In this document: positions 17,303-26,070 of the stretch, piece after piece
Layout of the letters: the number at the start of each line of letters is the position of its first letter
Position numbering within the stretch: position 1 is the stretch's first letter
NCBI GenBank assembly: GCA_937889545.1
Contig: CALAOT010000106.1
Location: 53,542-117,541, forward strand
Source of the DNA: an uncultured Opitutaceae bacterium
GTDB taxonomy: Bacteria > Verrucomicrobiota > Verrucomicrobiia > Opitutales > Opitutaceae
Length of the DNA: 64,000 nucleotides
Reading direction: 5' to 3'
Translations under genes and position numbers: made by a program
The notes under the pieces: model-generated
Told to the model about the DNA's origin: nothing
The model's input: only the letters and a program-made list of their open reading frames with translations
Database searches by the model: none

Positions 17303-17773
17303 ATGAACCTAAGTCCTTCAATCAGTCACGAAAACATCGCTCGGCGGGCCTATCAGATCTGGGACGAAACCGGTCGGCGGGACGGCAACGAGACGGCGCA
17401 CTGGCTGCAAGCCGAACGCGAACTGCACGCGCAGCACGGAAAGACTGGCAACGTAGATAGCGCCCGATCGGACAAGCAAAAGCAGTGGTCTCAGCGCGTC
17501 ACCCAGTACAGCAATGCCTTGGATCTCGAGTCAGGTGTATTCACTTGGGACGACCCGGTGGCGATTGCCCAGTCGCTCAAAGCCTCTGCTGAGACCAGCG
17601 ACCGTAGAAAGTCCACCGCGTTTCGGTCGGCAATGTCGATGCTCACGTTCTATATGAATCGGGCCGGAGGTCAGCTAGCAGCAGAGCAGCGGGCTCGCCT
17701 TGAGGCCGCAAAGGACGAACTACGCGTACTCTTCAATCGCCCTCGCCGTAACTCGCCATTTTCAATAAGGTGA
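17303..17773 (+). CDS. DUF2934-DUF3175 fusion protein
   Basis: 156 residues with two small domains. Residues 8-45 are DUF2934 (ENIARRAYQIWDETGRRDGN, HWLQAERELHAQ). From about 60 to 150 is a DUF3175 domain (KQWSQRVTQYSNALDLESGVF, FRSAMSMLTFYMNRAGGQL). Both families are common in soil bacteria with unknown roles and often occur as separate short proteins. It lies between MgtA and a convergent integrase. Confidence 0.85.
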   Translation: MNLSPSISHENIARRAYQIWDETGRRDGNETAHWLQAERELHAQHGKTGNVDSARSDKQKQWSQRVTQYSNALDLESGVFTWDDPVAIAQSLKASAETSDRRKSTAFRSAMSMLTFYMNRAGGQLAAEQRARLEAAKDELRVLFNRPRRNSPFSIR

Positions 17774-17870
17774 CGGAAGCAACATGCACTGGATAAAGAT
17801 ACACCCATCCGCTCGCATATCGAGGGACCGCGCGGTACTTATTCTGCGAGAGGCGTCTATCCGACCAAGA

Positions 17871-18830
17871 TCACTGCGCCAACGGATCGCCGAACGTTGC
17901 TGCATTGGCGTTCGCGAATTTCTTCTGAGCTTTCTTCGAGGCGTTACGATAGCGGAGAACCATCCTGAAGTCTGCATGGTCGGAGAACTGCATCACAGAA
18001 TCCAGTGTTTCGCCAAGCGTGGCCGCGTTCACGATCGCGTTAGTGATGGCACTGTGTCGGATTCCGTGCGGGCGGGTACGGCACCCGGCTGCCTCGCTGA
18101 ACTCGGTCACGATCTCATAGATTGCTGACCCGGAAATTCTGGCGTTCCAGCCAGGCACCAAGTTCACAAACACCGGACCGACCCGGCTCTTCGACCGGGT
18201 AGGGTGCACAGCAAGCCACCTGCGGAGGGCAGCGCACGTCTCGGGAGGCAGATCCTTCCATCTCTTCTTTTCGCGGCCCTTAAGCCGAACTCGGATCCTC
18301 TTGGGCAGATCGAGATCGTTCAGGTCCATGTTGATCACCGCACCGCGGCGCAAACCAAGATCGGCCATTAAGCGGATAATAGCGTAAGCCCGGCGGCCCT
18401 TGCCTGATTCATCCTTTGCCACGTGAAAAACGATTCGCCGCATGTCATCCAGGTCCGGGCCGTCCGCGTTGTGAACCGGCTCGTCCTTGATATTCGGCGC
18501 GTCGATCGACCACGTGACGAGGGCCCGGCGATGAGCGGCCTGAACGAGCTTTCGCAGTGTGGACAGTCGCCGATTTATGGTCGCGGAGGACAGTTCCCGC
18601 CGCGTGTCCATGTCGGCACGGTACTCGCGAACGAGCGCATTGGCAGCTTCGAATCCACCAGATAGCAATTCCCGCACTCCTCTTGCCTCCTGACCCTTCG
18701 GAAGCTTCAGGTATTCCTGGCTAAAATCCTTCAGATCCTTTTCATAGGCTTGGCAAGTAGCGGCGCTCAAGTCCGCGAGCACGTCGCTCAAGAGTTTCCC
18801 GTAAGGACCGATGGTCTGCGCTTCGGCCAT
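17871..18830 (-). CDS. Tyrosine-type site-specific recombinase/integrase
   Basis: 319 residues, complete. Core-binding SAM-like domain (about 10-100: LSAATCQAYEKDLKDFSQEY, SATINRRLSTLRKLVQAA). Catalytic domain from about 130 to 300 with Arg (ADLGLRRGAVINMDL), Lys in the beta-hairpin (KGREKKRWKDLP), RPHGIRHSAITN, His in FSDHADF and Tyr in VLRYRNAS. It cuts and rejoins DNA at a specific site. It is divergent from a toxin-antitoxin operon, with a perfect 11-bp inverted repeat between them. Confidence 0.93.
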   Translation of the reverse strand: MAEAQTIGPYGKLLSDVLADLSAATCQAYEKDLKDFSQEYLKLPKGQEARGVRELLSGGFEAANALVREYRADMDTRRELSSATINRRLSTLRKLVQAAHRRALVTWSIDAPNIKDEPVHNADGPDLDDMRRIVFHVAKDESGKGRRAYAIIRLMADLGLRRGAVINMDLNDLDLPKRIRVRLKGREKKRWKDLPPETCAALRRWLAVHPTRSKSRVGPVFVNLVPGWNARISGSAIYEIVTEFSEAAGCRTRPHGIRHSAITNAIVNAATLGETLDSVMQFSDHADFRMVLRYRNASKKAQKKFANANAATFGDPLAQ

Positions 18831-18851
18831 GGGCCAAGAGGGAGGTTTAAA

Positions 18852-18877
18852 GTAACGGAAATGTCAATTTCCGTTAC
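18852..18877. promoter_or_regulatory. Perfect 11-bp inverted repeat, candidate operator or crossover site
   Basis: GTAACGGAAAT (18852-18862) and ATTTCCGTTAC (18867-18877) are exact reverse complements with a 4-bp spacer. The element lies 21 bp upstream of the integrase start and 136 bp upstream of the antitoxin start. Such a site could be the binding site of either protein. Confidence 0.7.
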
Positions 18878-19013
18878 ACCGTCCAACGCGCAATTCCAGC
18901 CTATTGAATTTGGAACGAGCTGTGAGGAATGGTGTAATAAGCGCCTCTCCCGTGACATAGGGGAGATTGTTTCTGTAGTTGACGAACACAGGCGCTGGTC
19001 TACCTTGTCCACC

Positions 19014-19556
19014 ATGGCAACTATGACCCGCACCGCGCAAACCCGCGATCACCTCCTTGGACTCATTCGAGCCCAAAAGTTGCCCGTCCCGGACCTATTG
19101 CGCGTGACGTGGGAGCGGATTCAGGAAACCAACCGTGAAAATGTAAAAGTCTTGACCGATTTTCTGGCAAGTAGGGCGGCTTCCAAGGACGGGGCCCTCG
19201 CTGCAGCCGCGGGCGAAGCCCTCTCAACCGAGGCCGTCATGAAGCTCCTTCGCCTAAGCAAAGCGGGGGTCCACAAGGCAAAAGACGAGGGGCGCGTTCT
19301 AGCATATCAGGAGCCAGGAAAACGCTTCTACCTCTTCCCGATGTTTCAATTCGAGGGTTCCGCGGTTGCCGCGTGGATCCCGGCCCTTATTGATGTCATT
19401 GGAAACGGCTTTGCGGCGATCCACTTCCTAACTGTGGAACGAAAAAACCTTAAAGGGAGCAGTTTCCTTAAGCATATTCAGGAGAACGTGCCGGCGGAGG
19501 TCCATGGAGCCAAGATAGCAGAAATGCTCAAGGTCGCACGCGATCTGGCAGCCTAA
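19014..19556 (+). CDS. Putative antitoxin of a RES-type toxin-antitoxin pair
   Basis: 180 residues from the ATG at 19014 (19023 is also possible). The middle carries an HTH-like stretch (ALSTEAVMKLLRLSKAGVHK) and then FYLFPMFQFEG..VAAWIPALIDVIG, the kind of C-terminal region that contacts RES toxins. It ends 3 bp before the toxin gene. Unlike the usual Xre-MbcA/ParS antitoxin, I cannot see a classic Xre N-terminal domain; helices in residues 1-65 are of unknown type. Role inferred mainly from position. Confidence 0.7.
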   Translation: MATMTRTAQTRDHLLGLIRAQKLPVPDLLRVTWERIQETNRENVKVLTDFLASRAASKDGALAAAAGEALSTEAVMKLLRLSKAGVHKAKDEGRVLAYQEPGKRFYLFPMFQFEGSAVAAWIPALIDVIGNGFAAIHFLTVERKNLKGSSFLKHIQENVPAEVHGAKIAEMLKVARDLAA

Positions 19557-19559
19557 GCC

Positions 19560-20216
19560 ATGGCTGGTCGACCGGCTGGGCGCGGACAACCGCATTTACC
19601 GCCGCCCGCTGCAGAGTTTGCGAAGTGCGCCCCTGATTTGCTGTCAGCATATCCCTCAAAATGGATGCGCCTAGGAGCTGTTGTCCGTCCGAGTCCATAC
19701 GATTGGGACGATCGTGCCGTCAGTCGATTTTCTCACCCGTCACATCCTTTCAAGATTCTGTATCTAGCTGACAGCAAGGAAACCGCTTTCTGGGAGGTTT
19801 TTGGCGCGAAAATCGAGGACATGCCCGTCGACAACCGTGCCCTCTATGCCAAGGCACAGCTTCAGACGCGCAAATTGATAGAATTCAGAGTGGAACATGT
19901 GCTTCGGCTTATCGATGTAACCCAGGAAAAGATAATTCACGACCTTCGATCAAACGCAGGAACGTGGTTGGCGCCGTATAGACACTGCCAAGCGTGGGCC
20001 CGGGCACTAATGGATCATCCTAAGAAACTTGATGGATTCATTTACCAAGCGTGTCGCTGTGGAGCAACGGCTAGGTGCCTCGCATTATTTTCCCGTCCGG
20101 ATGAAGCGACCATGGAGAAGCTTGTGCTCTCCCAAGCCCCGCCGGGCAGACCGTCTATCCTAACCGATCCTGATATCCTTCGCCTGCTGATTCAAAACGA
20201 TATCGACCTGCGGTGA
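19560..20216 (+). CDS. RES-domain toxin
   Basis: 218 residues. The RES hallmark is present: a conserved Arg in SRFSHPSHPFKILYLADS, and the Glu in TAFWEVFGAK. RES toxins described so far degrade NAD+ to stop growth. The active-site Arg and Glu appear kept; the third RES residue, a Ser in the late part, cannot be assigned with certainty. It starts 3 bp after the antitoxin, giving a tight operon. An alternative start further in is possible. Confidence 0.8.
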   Translation: MAGRPAGRGQPHLPPPAAEFAKCAPDLLSAYPSKWMRLGAVVRPSPYDWDDRAVSRFSHPSHPFKILYLADSKETAFWEVFGAKIEDMPVDNRALYAKAQLQTRKLIEFRVEHVLRLIDVTQEKIIHDLRSNAGTWLAPYRHCQAWARALMDHPKKLDGFIYQACRCGATARCLALFSRPDEATMEKLVLSQAPPGRPSILTDPDILRLLIQNDIDLR

Positions 20217-20268
20217 GATTCGTTAACCCGGCCAAAAGTCATTTCAGCAAACGATTAGCAATCAATAT

Positions 20269-20395
20269 TATTATGTTAAGTAGCGAAAAAGGCCGGTTCC
20301 GCCCTCGCCTCGCTCCATGTCCTCTTAGCCCGGGGTCTTTTTAAACCGCCGAAATCCGGGTGCGTTCGCGCCGCCGCTCACAACGAAGGTCCCCA
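20269..20395 (+). repeat. Repeat R1, copy 2
   Basis: Same ~125-bp sequence as 13352-13475 (TTATGTTAAGTAGCGAAAAA at the left, CTTAGCCCGGGGTCTTTTT in the middle). It is directly followed by the 3' end of the minus-strand HTH gene at 20414, and sequence similarity with copy 3 continues through that gene. Confidence 0.85.
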
Positions 20396-20413
20396 AACTA
20401 GCAATGGCGGGAA

Positions 20414-20923
20414 TCAGGCCGAAGGAGCCGGCGTGGACTCATCCGACACTTGGCTTGGCTTTGATTCGGGAGCTGCGGACTTCTTTGGCGAAACGCGCTT
20501 CTTCCGAAGCTTGGGAGCTGCAGCGCGCTTGGCTGGCGCACGGCGGGCCTTGCGCTTGCGCGCAGGCTTCGTCGCTGGCCTGACCAGTCCGAGGGCCTTC
20601 TTGACGTTCTGGACGCTTGGCAGCGAAATCTTCAACGCCTTGGCGATCTGTGATCCGGTCTTCCCGGCCTTCACCAACTTGCCGACCTTCGCCCGAATAG
20701 CATCGGTGATCTTGGCGCGCTTGCGGGTCTTGGGTACTGTAGATTTCTTGGGCCGCCCCACCCTGCCCTTGTCGCCGGCGGCCTTGATGGCGGCGACAAA
20801 CGCCTTGAGGGAATCGAAGCCGTAGGCGGATGGAAGGGAGGCCAGTTCCTTGGCCAGGGCCTGCTCGAGGCGGGCGACCTTGGCCTTTGTTTCGTTCAGT
20901 GCTTTGACGCTGGAGGTAATCAT
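20414..20923 (-). CDS. HTH protein with histone-H1-like Lys/Ala/Pro tail (paralogue 1)
   Basis: About 169 residues from the ATG at 20923, which aligns with the start of its paralogue at 28839-29360. Parts: a coiled-coil-like N-terminus (ALNETKAKVARLEQALAKEL), a YGFDSLKAFVAAIKAA helix, a resolvase-type HTH (ITDAIRAKVGKLVKAGKTGS, then KALKISLPSVQNVKKALGL), and a basic tail rich in K, A, P and R. Such tails bind DNA non-specifically. It may be an accessory DNA-binding factor of the mobile unit. A GTG or ATG further upstream would add about 22 residues. Confidence 0.75.
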   Translation of the reverse strand: MITSSVKALNETKAKVARLEQALAKELASLPSAYGFDSLKAFVAAIKAAGDKGRVGRPKKSTVPKTRKRAKITDAIRAKVGKLVKAGKTGSQIAKALKISLPSVQNVKKALGLVRPATKPARKRKARRAPAKRAAAPKLRKKRVSPKKSAAPESKPSQVSDESTPAPSA

Positions 20924-21008
20924 GAGGTGAGCTGATTGCGTAGTGGGGAATGAGGTGGGGTGCAAGAAGGGTGTTGGGGGAGAATCCAAGCTATTCTTAG
21001 GCTACACA

Positions 21009-21308
21009 TCAGGGCTCACTAACTCCAGCCACCCCGCCCTTGGGAGTCGCCTTTAGAACGATTTCGAAACATGCCTCATCTTCGCGCTGCAGGAATATCT
21101 TGTGCGCCAGAGTGCGGACCTTTCCGTCGGCGGTAATGTGTTTATCGAACTCGATGTCCAAATCTCTCTCGCTCTCGACCAGCCTTGTCGAAATAAGTCC
21201 CAGACGTCCGAGCTTCGCCGCCCAGGGATCTAGCGCTTCGTACAGATTGAGCGGCGTTCGGTCCACACTCTGCCGCAATTGATAGGTGTGTACCCCATAT
21301 CGCCGCAT
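21009..21308 (-). CDS. Small hypothetical protein
   Basis: 99 residues, no family recognised. Composition is protein-like (LNLYEALDPWAAKLGRLGLI, then mixed beta-type segments FDKHITADGKVRTLAHKIFL), with no signal peptide or membrane helix. It lies upstream of the HTH gene on the same strand and could be in one transcript with it. Confidence 0.4.
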   Translation of the reverse strand: MRRYGVHTYQLRQSVDRTPLNLYEALDPWAAKLGRLGLISTRLVESERDLDIEFDKHITADGKVRTLAHKIFLQREDEACFEIVLKATPKGGVAGVSEP

Positions 21309-21393
21309 TCGCCTATCGGGCAGAATTCCTATGCTTCCTTAATCTCCGCCCAAAGTAAAACGTTCCCAGCCGAGAATACCCAACACGCCTGTC

Positions 21394-22803
21394 ATGGAAC
21401 AAGAAGCCGAAAGTACCTCGACAGGCGAGAAACCACCAGCAGGCGCTGCGAAAGCTCCGGACGATCGGGACAGTCAACCCGGTACTATTACCGACACTCG
21501 TTCGACCACGGAGACGCACTCGACAAGCCGACCGGCTGTGACCGGGCCGCAGGCCCCTTTAAAGCAGTCTCCCTCTCCTACTCCTCAGGCTCCCACTGTG
21601 CAGCCGTCTGGCCAACCAGTTTCGTCCACTCAACCCACTTCGCCAAACTCGCAAGTTTCGCCTGTTAAGACAGCTGCTGCTGCGCATCAGGCATCGACAG
21701 TTCAGCCGCCTTCGACGAGCAAGCCCGCCGCGCCGGCTCCAGTGGCTCCGCTCCGTCCGTCGGCCCCGTCCAGCAGGAAAAAAGCCCTCGTCGCCGGGAT
21801 AGTAGTCTTGTCACTCATAGCCGTTCTCGCAGGCGCCATCCTGTTGGGCCGGCTCTGGGAGGATTCAAAGAAGGACCCGAACCAACTTGTCCTATTCGGG
21901 AATGTCGACCTGCGCCAGGTTGAGCTTGCCTTCAACAACAGTGAACGCATCGCCGAGGTGCTGGTCGAGGAAGGAGACAAGGTCGCGCGCGGGCAGATTC
22001 TGGCTCGGCTGGACACCGGCCGGCTCAAGTCTCAGGCGGCGGCCGTGGAAGCCGAGGTGGACGCGCAACGGGCGTCTGTGCATCGACTGCATAACGGCAG
22101 CCGACCTGAGGAAATTGCGCAGGCCCAAGCAAATGTCGCGTTGGCCACGGCGGATCAAGTCAACGCCGATCTGCAATGGAAGCGCCTGACCGCATTGGCG
22201 GGGCTTACCTCGGGCCGGGCCATCAGCCAACAAGACATCGATAACGCCAAAGCCGCCTTGGATACGGCGCAAGCACGATTGGCGGTTGCGCAAAAGGGCC
22301 TCGATCTGTCCACAATCGGACCAAGGAGCGAAGACATTGCCCAGGCGGAGGCGCTACTGCGCTTCAATCAGGCCCAGCTCGATCTCCTGCAACGGGAACT
22401 GGCCGACGCAGATCTTGTTTCTCCGTGCGATGCGGTGGTTCGATCCAGGCTCTTGGAGCCCGGCGAGATGATATCTCCCCAGAAACCGGTTTTCGATCTA
22501 TCCATATCGGATCCCAAGTGGATTAGGACCTATGTATCAGAGCGCGACTTGGGGAAGATTCACACCGGGATGAAAGCGTCGATCAGCACCGACAGTTTCC
22601 CTGGTCGAACGTTTCCCGGCTGGATCGGTTTCATTTCGTCCGTTGCCGAATTCACGCCGAAGGCGGTCCAGACAGTGGAGCTGCGCCCCGGCCTGGTCTA
22701 TGAAATTCGGGTTTTTGCGAAGGATCTCCAGGACGAAATGCGCCTGGGCATGCCGGTGACGGTAAATCTGGAATTGGTACCAGCTTCCAAGGGCCGGCCG
22801 TAG
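21394..22803 (+). CDS. HlyD/YbhG-type efflux adaptor protein
   Basis: 469 residues, first gene of a five-gene efflux operon. Residues 1-125 are a Pro/Ser/Thr/Gln-rich cytoplasmic extension; a single membrane helix follows (about 129-150, KKALVAGIVVLSLIAVLAGA). Next come the half-lipoyl segment (NVDLRQVELAFNNSERIAEV), a long alpha-hairpin (about 210-330) and the second lipoyl half (LVSPCDAVVRSRLLEPGEMI), then a beta-barrel. It bridges the inner-membrane ABC transporter and the TolC-type channel. The N-terminal extension is unusual for YbhG. Confidence 0.9.
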   Translation: MEQEAESTSTGEKPPAGAAKAPDDRDSQPGTITDTRSTTETHSTSRPAVTGPQAPLKQSPSPTPQAPTVQPSGQPVSSTQPTSPNSQVSPVKTAAAAHQASTVQPPSTSKPAAPAPVAPLRPSAPSSRKKALVAGIVVLSLIAVLAGAILLGRLWEDSKKDPNQLVLFGNVDLRQVELAFNNSERIAEVLVEEGDKVARGQILARLDTGRLKSQAAAVEAEVDAQRASVHRLHNGSRPEEIAQAQANVALATADQVNADLQWKRLTALAGLTSGRAISQQDIDNAKAALDTAQARLAVAQKGLDLSTIGPRSEDIAQAEALLRFNQAQLDLLQRELADADLVSPCDAVVRSRLLEPGEMISPQKPVFDLSISDPKWIRTYVSERDLGKIHTGMKASISTDSFPGRTFPGWIGFISSVAEFTPKAVQTVELRPGLVYEIRVFAKDLQDEMRLGMPVTVNLELVPASKGRP

Positions 22804-22819
22804 GAAAGGAGCCAAGCCA

Positions 22820-24295
22820 ATGGTGTGGGCGAGAATCCTCAAAAGCGTGGCTGCTGCCGGCATTGTGGGCGCCGGCGGGTGCGCCGTAGGCCCTGATTAC
22901 GCCCCTTCGCCTGCCCGCGCTCCGGCCACATGGATCTCGCCGCCAGCAAACGGACTGACCGACATCGCTGCCGCGGCTTCAGACTGGTGGGCCTCGTTTA
23001 ACGACGCCGAACTCGACTCCCTCATTCAACGGGCGGTGCAATCCAATCCGGATTTGCGCGTGTCTGAAGCCAGGCTGCGGCAAGCTCGAGCCGTGCGGCG
23101 GATGAGCGCGGCCGATTTCTGGCCCACGCTCGACGCCTCGGGCTCGTTTGCCAGAGCGAAACAGAGCAAGAACCAGCCTCTCATCGGATCGCTGCCCTTG
23201 CCGCCTAACTTCCCGTTCGAATACAGCGTCTATCAGGCCGGTTTCGACGCCTCATGGGAAATCGACCTCTTCGGTGCAAAGCACCGAGCGCTCGAAGCGG
23301 CCACCGCAGAATGGGAAGTAGCAATCGAGTCTCGCAACGATGCGATGGTGAGCCTGCTGGCCGAGGTTGCCAGAGACTATGTGGAATTGCGCGGCGGCCA
23401 GCTGCGATTGGATATTGCGCGGCGCAACCTCAAGCTTCAGCAGGAAGCTTTGGATCTGACTCGCGCCCGCTTTCAAAGCGGAGTAGCGAGCGAATTAGAC
23501 GCAACGCGAGCGGCGGCCTTGTTGGCGGGCATTCGCGCGGCGATTCCCCCTCTGGAAACCGCCGTGCGGGAGTCCATGTATGGTTTGGCATTCTTGCTCG
23601 GGCGGGAGCCGGGCGATCTGCTGGCCGAACTTTCGCCTTACAGGGCGGTGCCTTCGGCACCCCCGGAGGTTCCGATCGGGCTGCCATCCGATCTTCTTAG
23701 CCGCCGACCGGATGTACGCCAGGCCGAACGGCAACTGGCGGCTGAAACCGCACGCATCGGACTGGCGAAATCGGACTGGTTCCCCAAACTCTCCCTCACC
23801 GGAGATGCCGGCCTAGAAAGCGTCAGCCTGGGCAAGTGGTTCGAACCCGGCAGCCAATTCTGGTCGCTAGGTCCAACCTTGCGATGGCGTGCGCTCGATT
23901 TCGGCCGGGTGCGGGCGGAGGTGCGCGCCCAGACGGCCGTCCAGGAAGCGGCATTGGCAACGTACGAGAAAGCCGTGCTGAATTCGCTGCGGGAGGCGGA
24001 GAACACGGTTGTCGCCTATGCGCAGGAACAGAATCGGCATCGAGCACTCGCCGACGAGGTTACCGAGAACCGGCGTTCGCTGGATATGGCAAATGGTCTC
24101 TACGCCGAAGGGAGCGTCAATTACCTCGACGTCCTTGACGCCGAGCGGTCGCTCTACGGATCCGAAGACGAATTGGCGGTGAGCGGCCAGGCGGTCTCGG
24201 TCGATCTCATCGCCCTCTACAAGGCGCTCGGCGGAGGCTGGGAGACGCCTACCCAGAAGTCGGCGAAGGAGATCTCAACCGCCTCGCTGCCGTGA
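22820..24295 (+). CDS. NodT-family outer-membrane efflux lipoprotein (TolC-like)
   Basis: 491 residues. Lipoprotein signal with lipobox (AAGIVGAGGC), then the family start PDYAPSPARAPATW. Two repeated OEP units follow (SWEIDLFGAKHRALEAATAE, and later GLPSDLLSRRPDVRQAERQL in the NodT style). It forms the outer-membrane channel of the pump. It starts 16 bp after the adaptor gene and overlaps the next gene by 4 bp, so translation is probably coupled. Confidence 0.93.
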   Translation: MVWARILKSVAAAGIVGAGGCAVGPDYAPSPARAPATWISPPANGLTDIAAAASDWWASFNDAELDSLIQRAVQSNPDLRVSEARLRQARAVRRMSAADFWPTLDASGSFARAKQSKNQPLIGSLPLPPNFPFEYSVYQAGFDASWEIDLFGAKHRALEAATAEWEVAIESRNDAMVSLLAEVARDYVELRGGQLRLDIARRNLKLQQEALDLTRARFQSGVASELDATRAAALLAGIRAAIPPLETAVRESMYGLAFLLGREPGDLLAELSPYRAVPSAPPEVPIGLPSDLLSRRPDVRQAERQLAAETARIGLAKSDWFPKLSLTGDAGLESVSLGKWFEPGSQFWSLGPTLRWRALDFGRVRAEVRAQTAVQEAALATYEKAVLNSLREAENTVVAYAQEQNRHRALADEVTENRRSLDMANGLYAEGSVNYLDVLDAERSLYGSEDELAVSGQAVSVDLIALYKALGGGWETPTQKSAKEISTASLP

Positions 24296-26070
24296 CGACG
24301 TCCGCGTCCTCCCCGGCACTGCGCTTGGACGGCGTCAGCAAGTCCTTTCGTCGCGAAACCGGCGAGTCGGTGCTGGCGCTCGATAACATCTCCTTCTCCC
24401 TCGACCAGGGAGGTCTTGCCGCCTTGGTGGGGCCTGACGGTGCGGGCAAGACAACGCTGATTCGTCTCTTGACCGGGCTGATGAAGGCCGACCGCGGTGT
24501 CGTCTCCGTGCTTGGGATCGACCCTGCCAAGAATCCGCAAGCAATTCAGTCGCGGATTTCCTATATGCCGCAACGTTTCGGGCTTTATGACGACCTGACG
24601 GTCCGAGAAAACCTAGACCTTTACGCCGATATGCACGGAGTCACGGCCGACGACAAGCGGACGCAATATGCCCGCCTGATGGAGATGACAGGACTGGAGT
24701 CGTTTCAGAAACGGCTGGCTGGAAAACTTTCCGGGGGGATGAAGCAAAAGCTCGGGCTTGCCTGCACTCTTGTTCGGTCCCCCGAATTGCTGCTCTTGGA
24801 CGAGCCGACGGTCGGCGTCGATCCGCTCTCCCGCCGCGAGCTATGGGAGATCATCCGCAGCCTGGTCAAAGAGGGAATGACGGTCCTAATCAGCAGCAGT
24901 TTTCTTGATGAGGCGGAAGCGTGTGAACGCGTCCTTGTCCTGGATGAGGGGAAGAAGCTGGCGGAGGGGCCTCCAGCCGATGTTTCCAGCCTAGCTCTCA
25001 GCCGCACCTACGTGCTTCAACCGCCGGATGGAATGAAGCCGCGCGATTTTCAGGCCCGACTCTTGGCCGATCCCGATGTCGTCGACGCCGTGCCGGAGAG
25101 CGGGCACGTACGCCTGGTCAGCCAAGCCGTCTCCGGGCGATCCGGGCCCGCTTACTTCGGGGGCGTCTTGGCCCAGCCCACCGCAGCTCGATTCGAGGAT
25201 GGATTCATGGTTCTCCTGCAGCAGACGGGCGGAGCAAAGCCAAACCCTTCGGAGGAGCCCCAGCCGGAGGAAGCGTTGGGCGGCTCCCGGGACGACTCCA
25301 TGGTCGAGGTCCACGATCTCGATCGGCGCTTCGGTAAATTTGTGGCTGTCGACCATGCGAGTTTCAATGTCAAGCGGGGGGAGATCTTCGGCCTTCTAGG
25401 ACCGAACGGAGCCGGCAAGACCACCACGTTCCGCATGCTTTGCGGGCTTTTGCCCCCCTCGGGTGGCAGTTTGAAGGTGGCGGGAGTCGATGTTCGCCAG
25501 GCGAGCGCATCGGCGCGACAGCATTTGGGCTACGTGGCCCAAAGGTTTTCGCTCTACGGACAGCTGTCGGTCGGGGAGAACTTGGCTTTCTTTGCGCGAG
25601 CCTACGGCCTACGCGGAAAAAAGAAAAGCGAGCGGATCGCATGGGCCTTGAACCAATTCAAACTCGAACCCTTCGTCCGCCTGCCTAGCGCGCAACTGCC
25701 GGGAGGGTTCAAGCAACGCCTGGCCATGGCTGCGTCCCTCCTTCATCGGCCCGAGATTCTTTTCCTGGACGAGCCGACCAGCGGCGCCGACCCCTTCGCC
25801 CGCCGTGAATTCTGGCAGAGGATCACGGTGCTCGCCGCCGGCGGGGTGACGGTGATCGTGACCACACATTTCATGGCGGAGGCCGAGTATTGTGACCGGG
25901 CCGCAATCCTCGACAACGGAAAGGTGCTAGCCCAGGGCACACCCGCGGAGCTCCGCGCACACGCCCCGGCGGAGGCTGGCCACATTGCGACAATGGAGGA
26001 CGCCTTCATAGCAATCGTCGTGGATGCCCGCAGCAAGGAAGCGGCGGAACATGGGGAGAGAGAGTCATGA
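24292..26070 (+). CDS. ybhF: YbhF-type ABC transporter with two fused ATP-binding domains
   Basis: 592 residues. The first nucleotide-binding domain has Walker A GPDGAGKTT, signature LSGGMKQK and Walker B LLLLDEPT. The second has GPNGAGKTT, a divergent signature LPGGFKQR and ILFLDEPTSGAD. The GPDGAGKTT variant and LPxGFKQR are characteristic of YbhF. It powers the permeases YbhS and YbhR. It begins with GTG that overlaps the stop of the preceding gene (GTGA), and overlaps ybhS by 4 bp. Confidence 0.94.
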   Translation: MTTSASSPALRLDGVSKSFRRETGESVLALDNISFSLDQGGLAALVGPDGAGKTTLIRLLTGLMKADRGVVSVLGIDPAKNPQAIQSRISYMPQRFGLYDDLTVRENLDLYADMHGVTADDKRTQYARLMEMTGLESFQKRLAGKLSGGMKQKLGLACTLVRSPELLLLDEPTVGVDPLSRRELWEIIRSLVKEGMTVLISSSFLDEAEACERVLVLDEGKKLAEGPPADVSSLALSRTYVLQPPDGMKPRDFQARLLADPDVVDAVPESGHVRLVSQAVSGRSGPAYFGGVLAQPTAARFEDGFMVLLQQTGGAKPNPSEEPQPEEALGGSRDDSMVEVHDLDRRFGKFVAVDHASFNVKRGEIFGLLGPNGAGKTTTFRMLCGLLPPSGGSLKVAGVDVRQASASARQHLGYVAQRFSLYGQLSVGENLAFFARAYGLRGKKKSERIAWALNQFKLEPFVRLPSAQLPGGFKQRLAMAASLLHRPEILFLDEPTSGADPFARREFWQRITVLAAGGVTVIVTTHFMAEAEYCDRAAILDNGKVLAQGTPAELRAHAPAEAGHIATMEDAFIAIVVDARSKEAAEHGERES

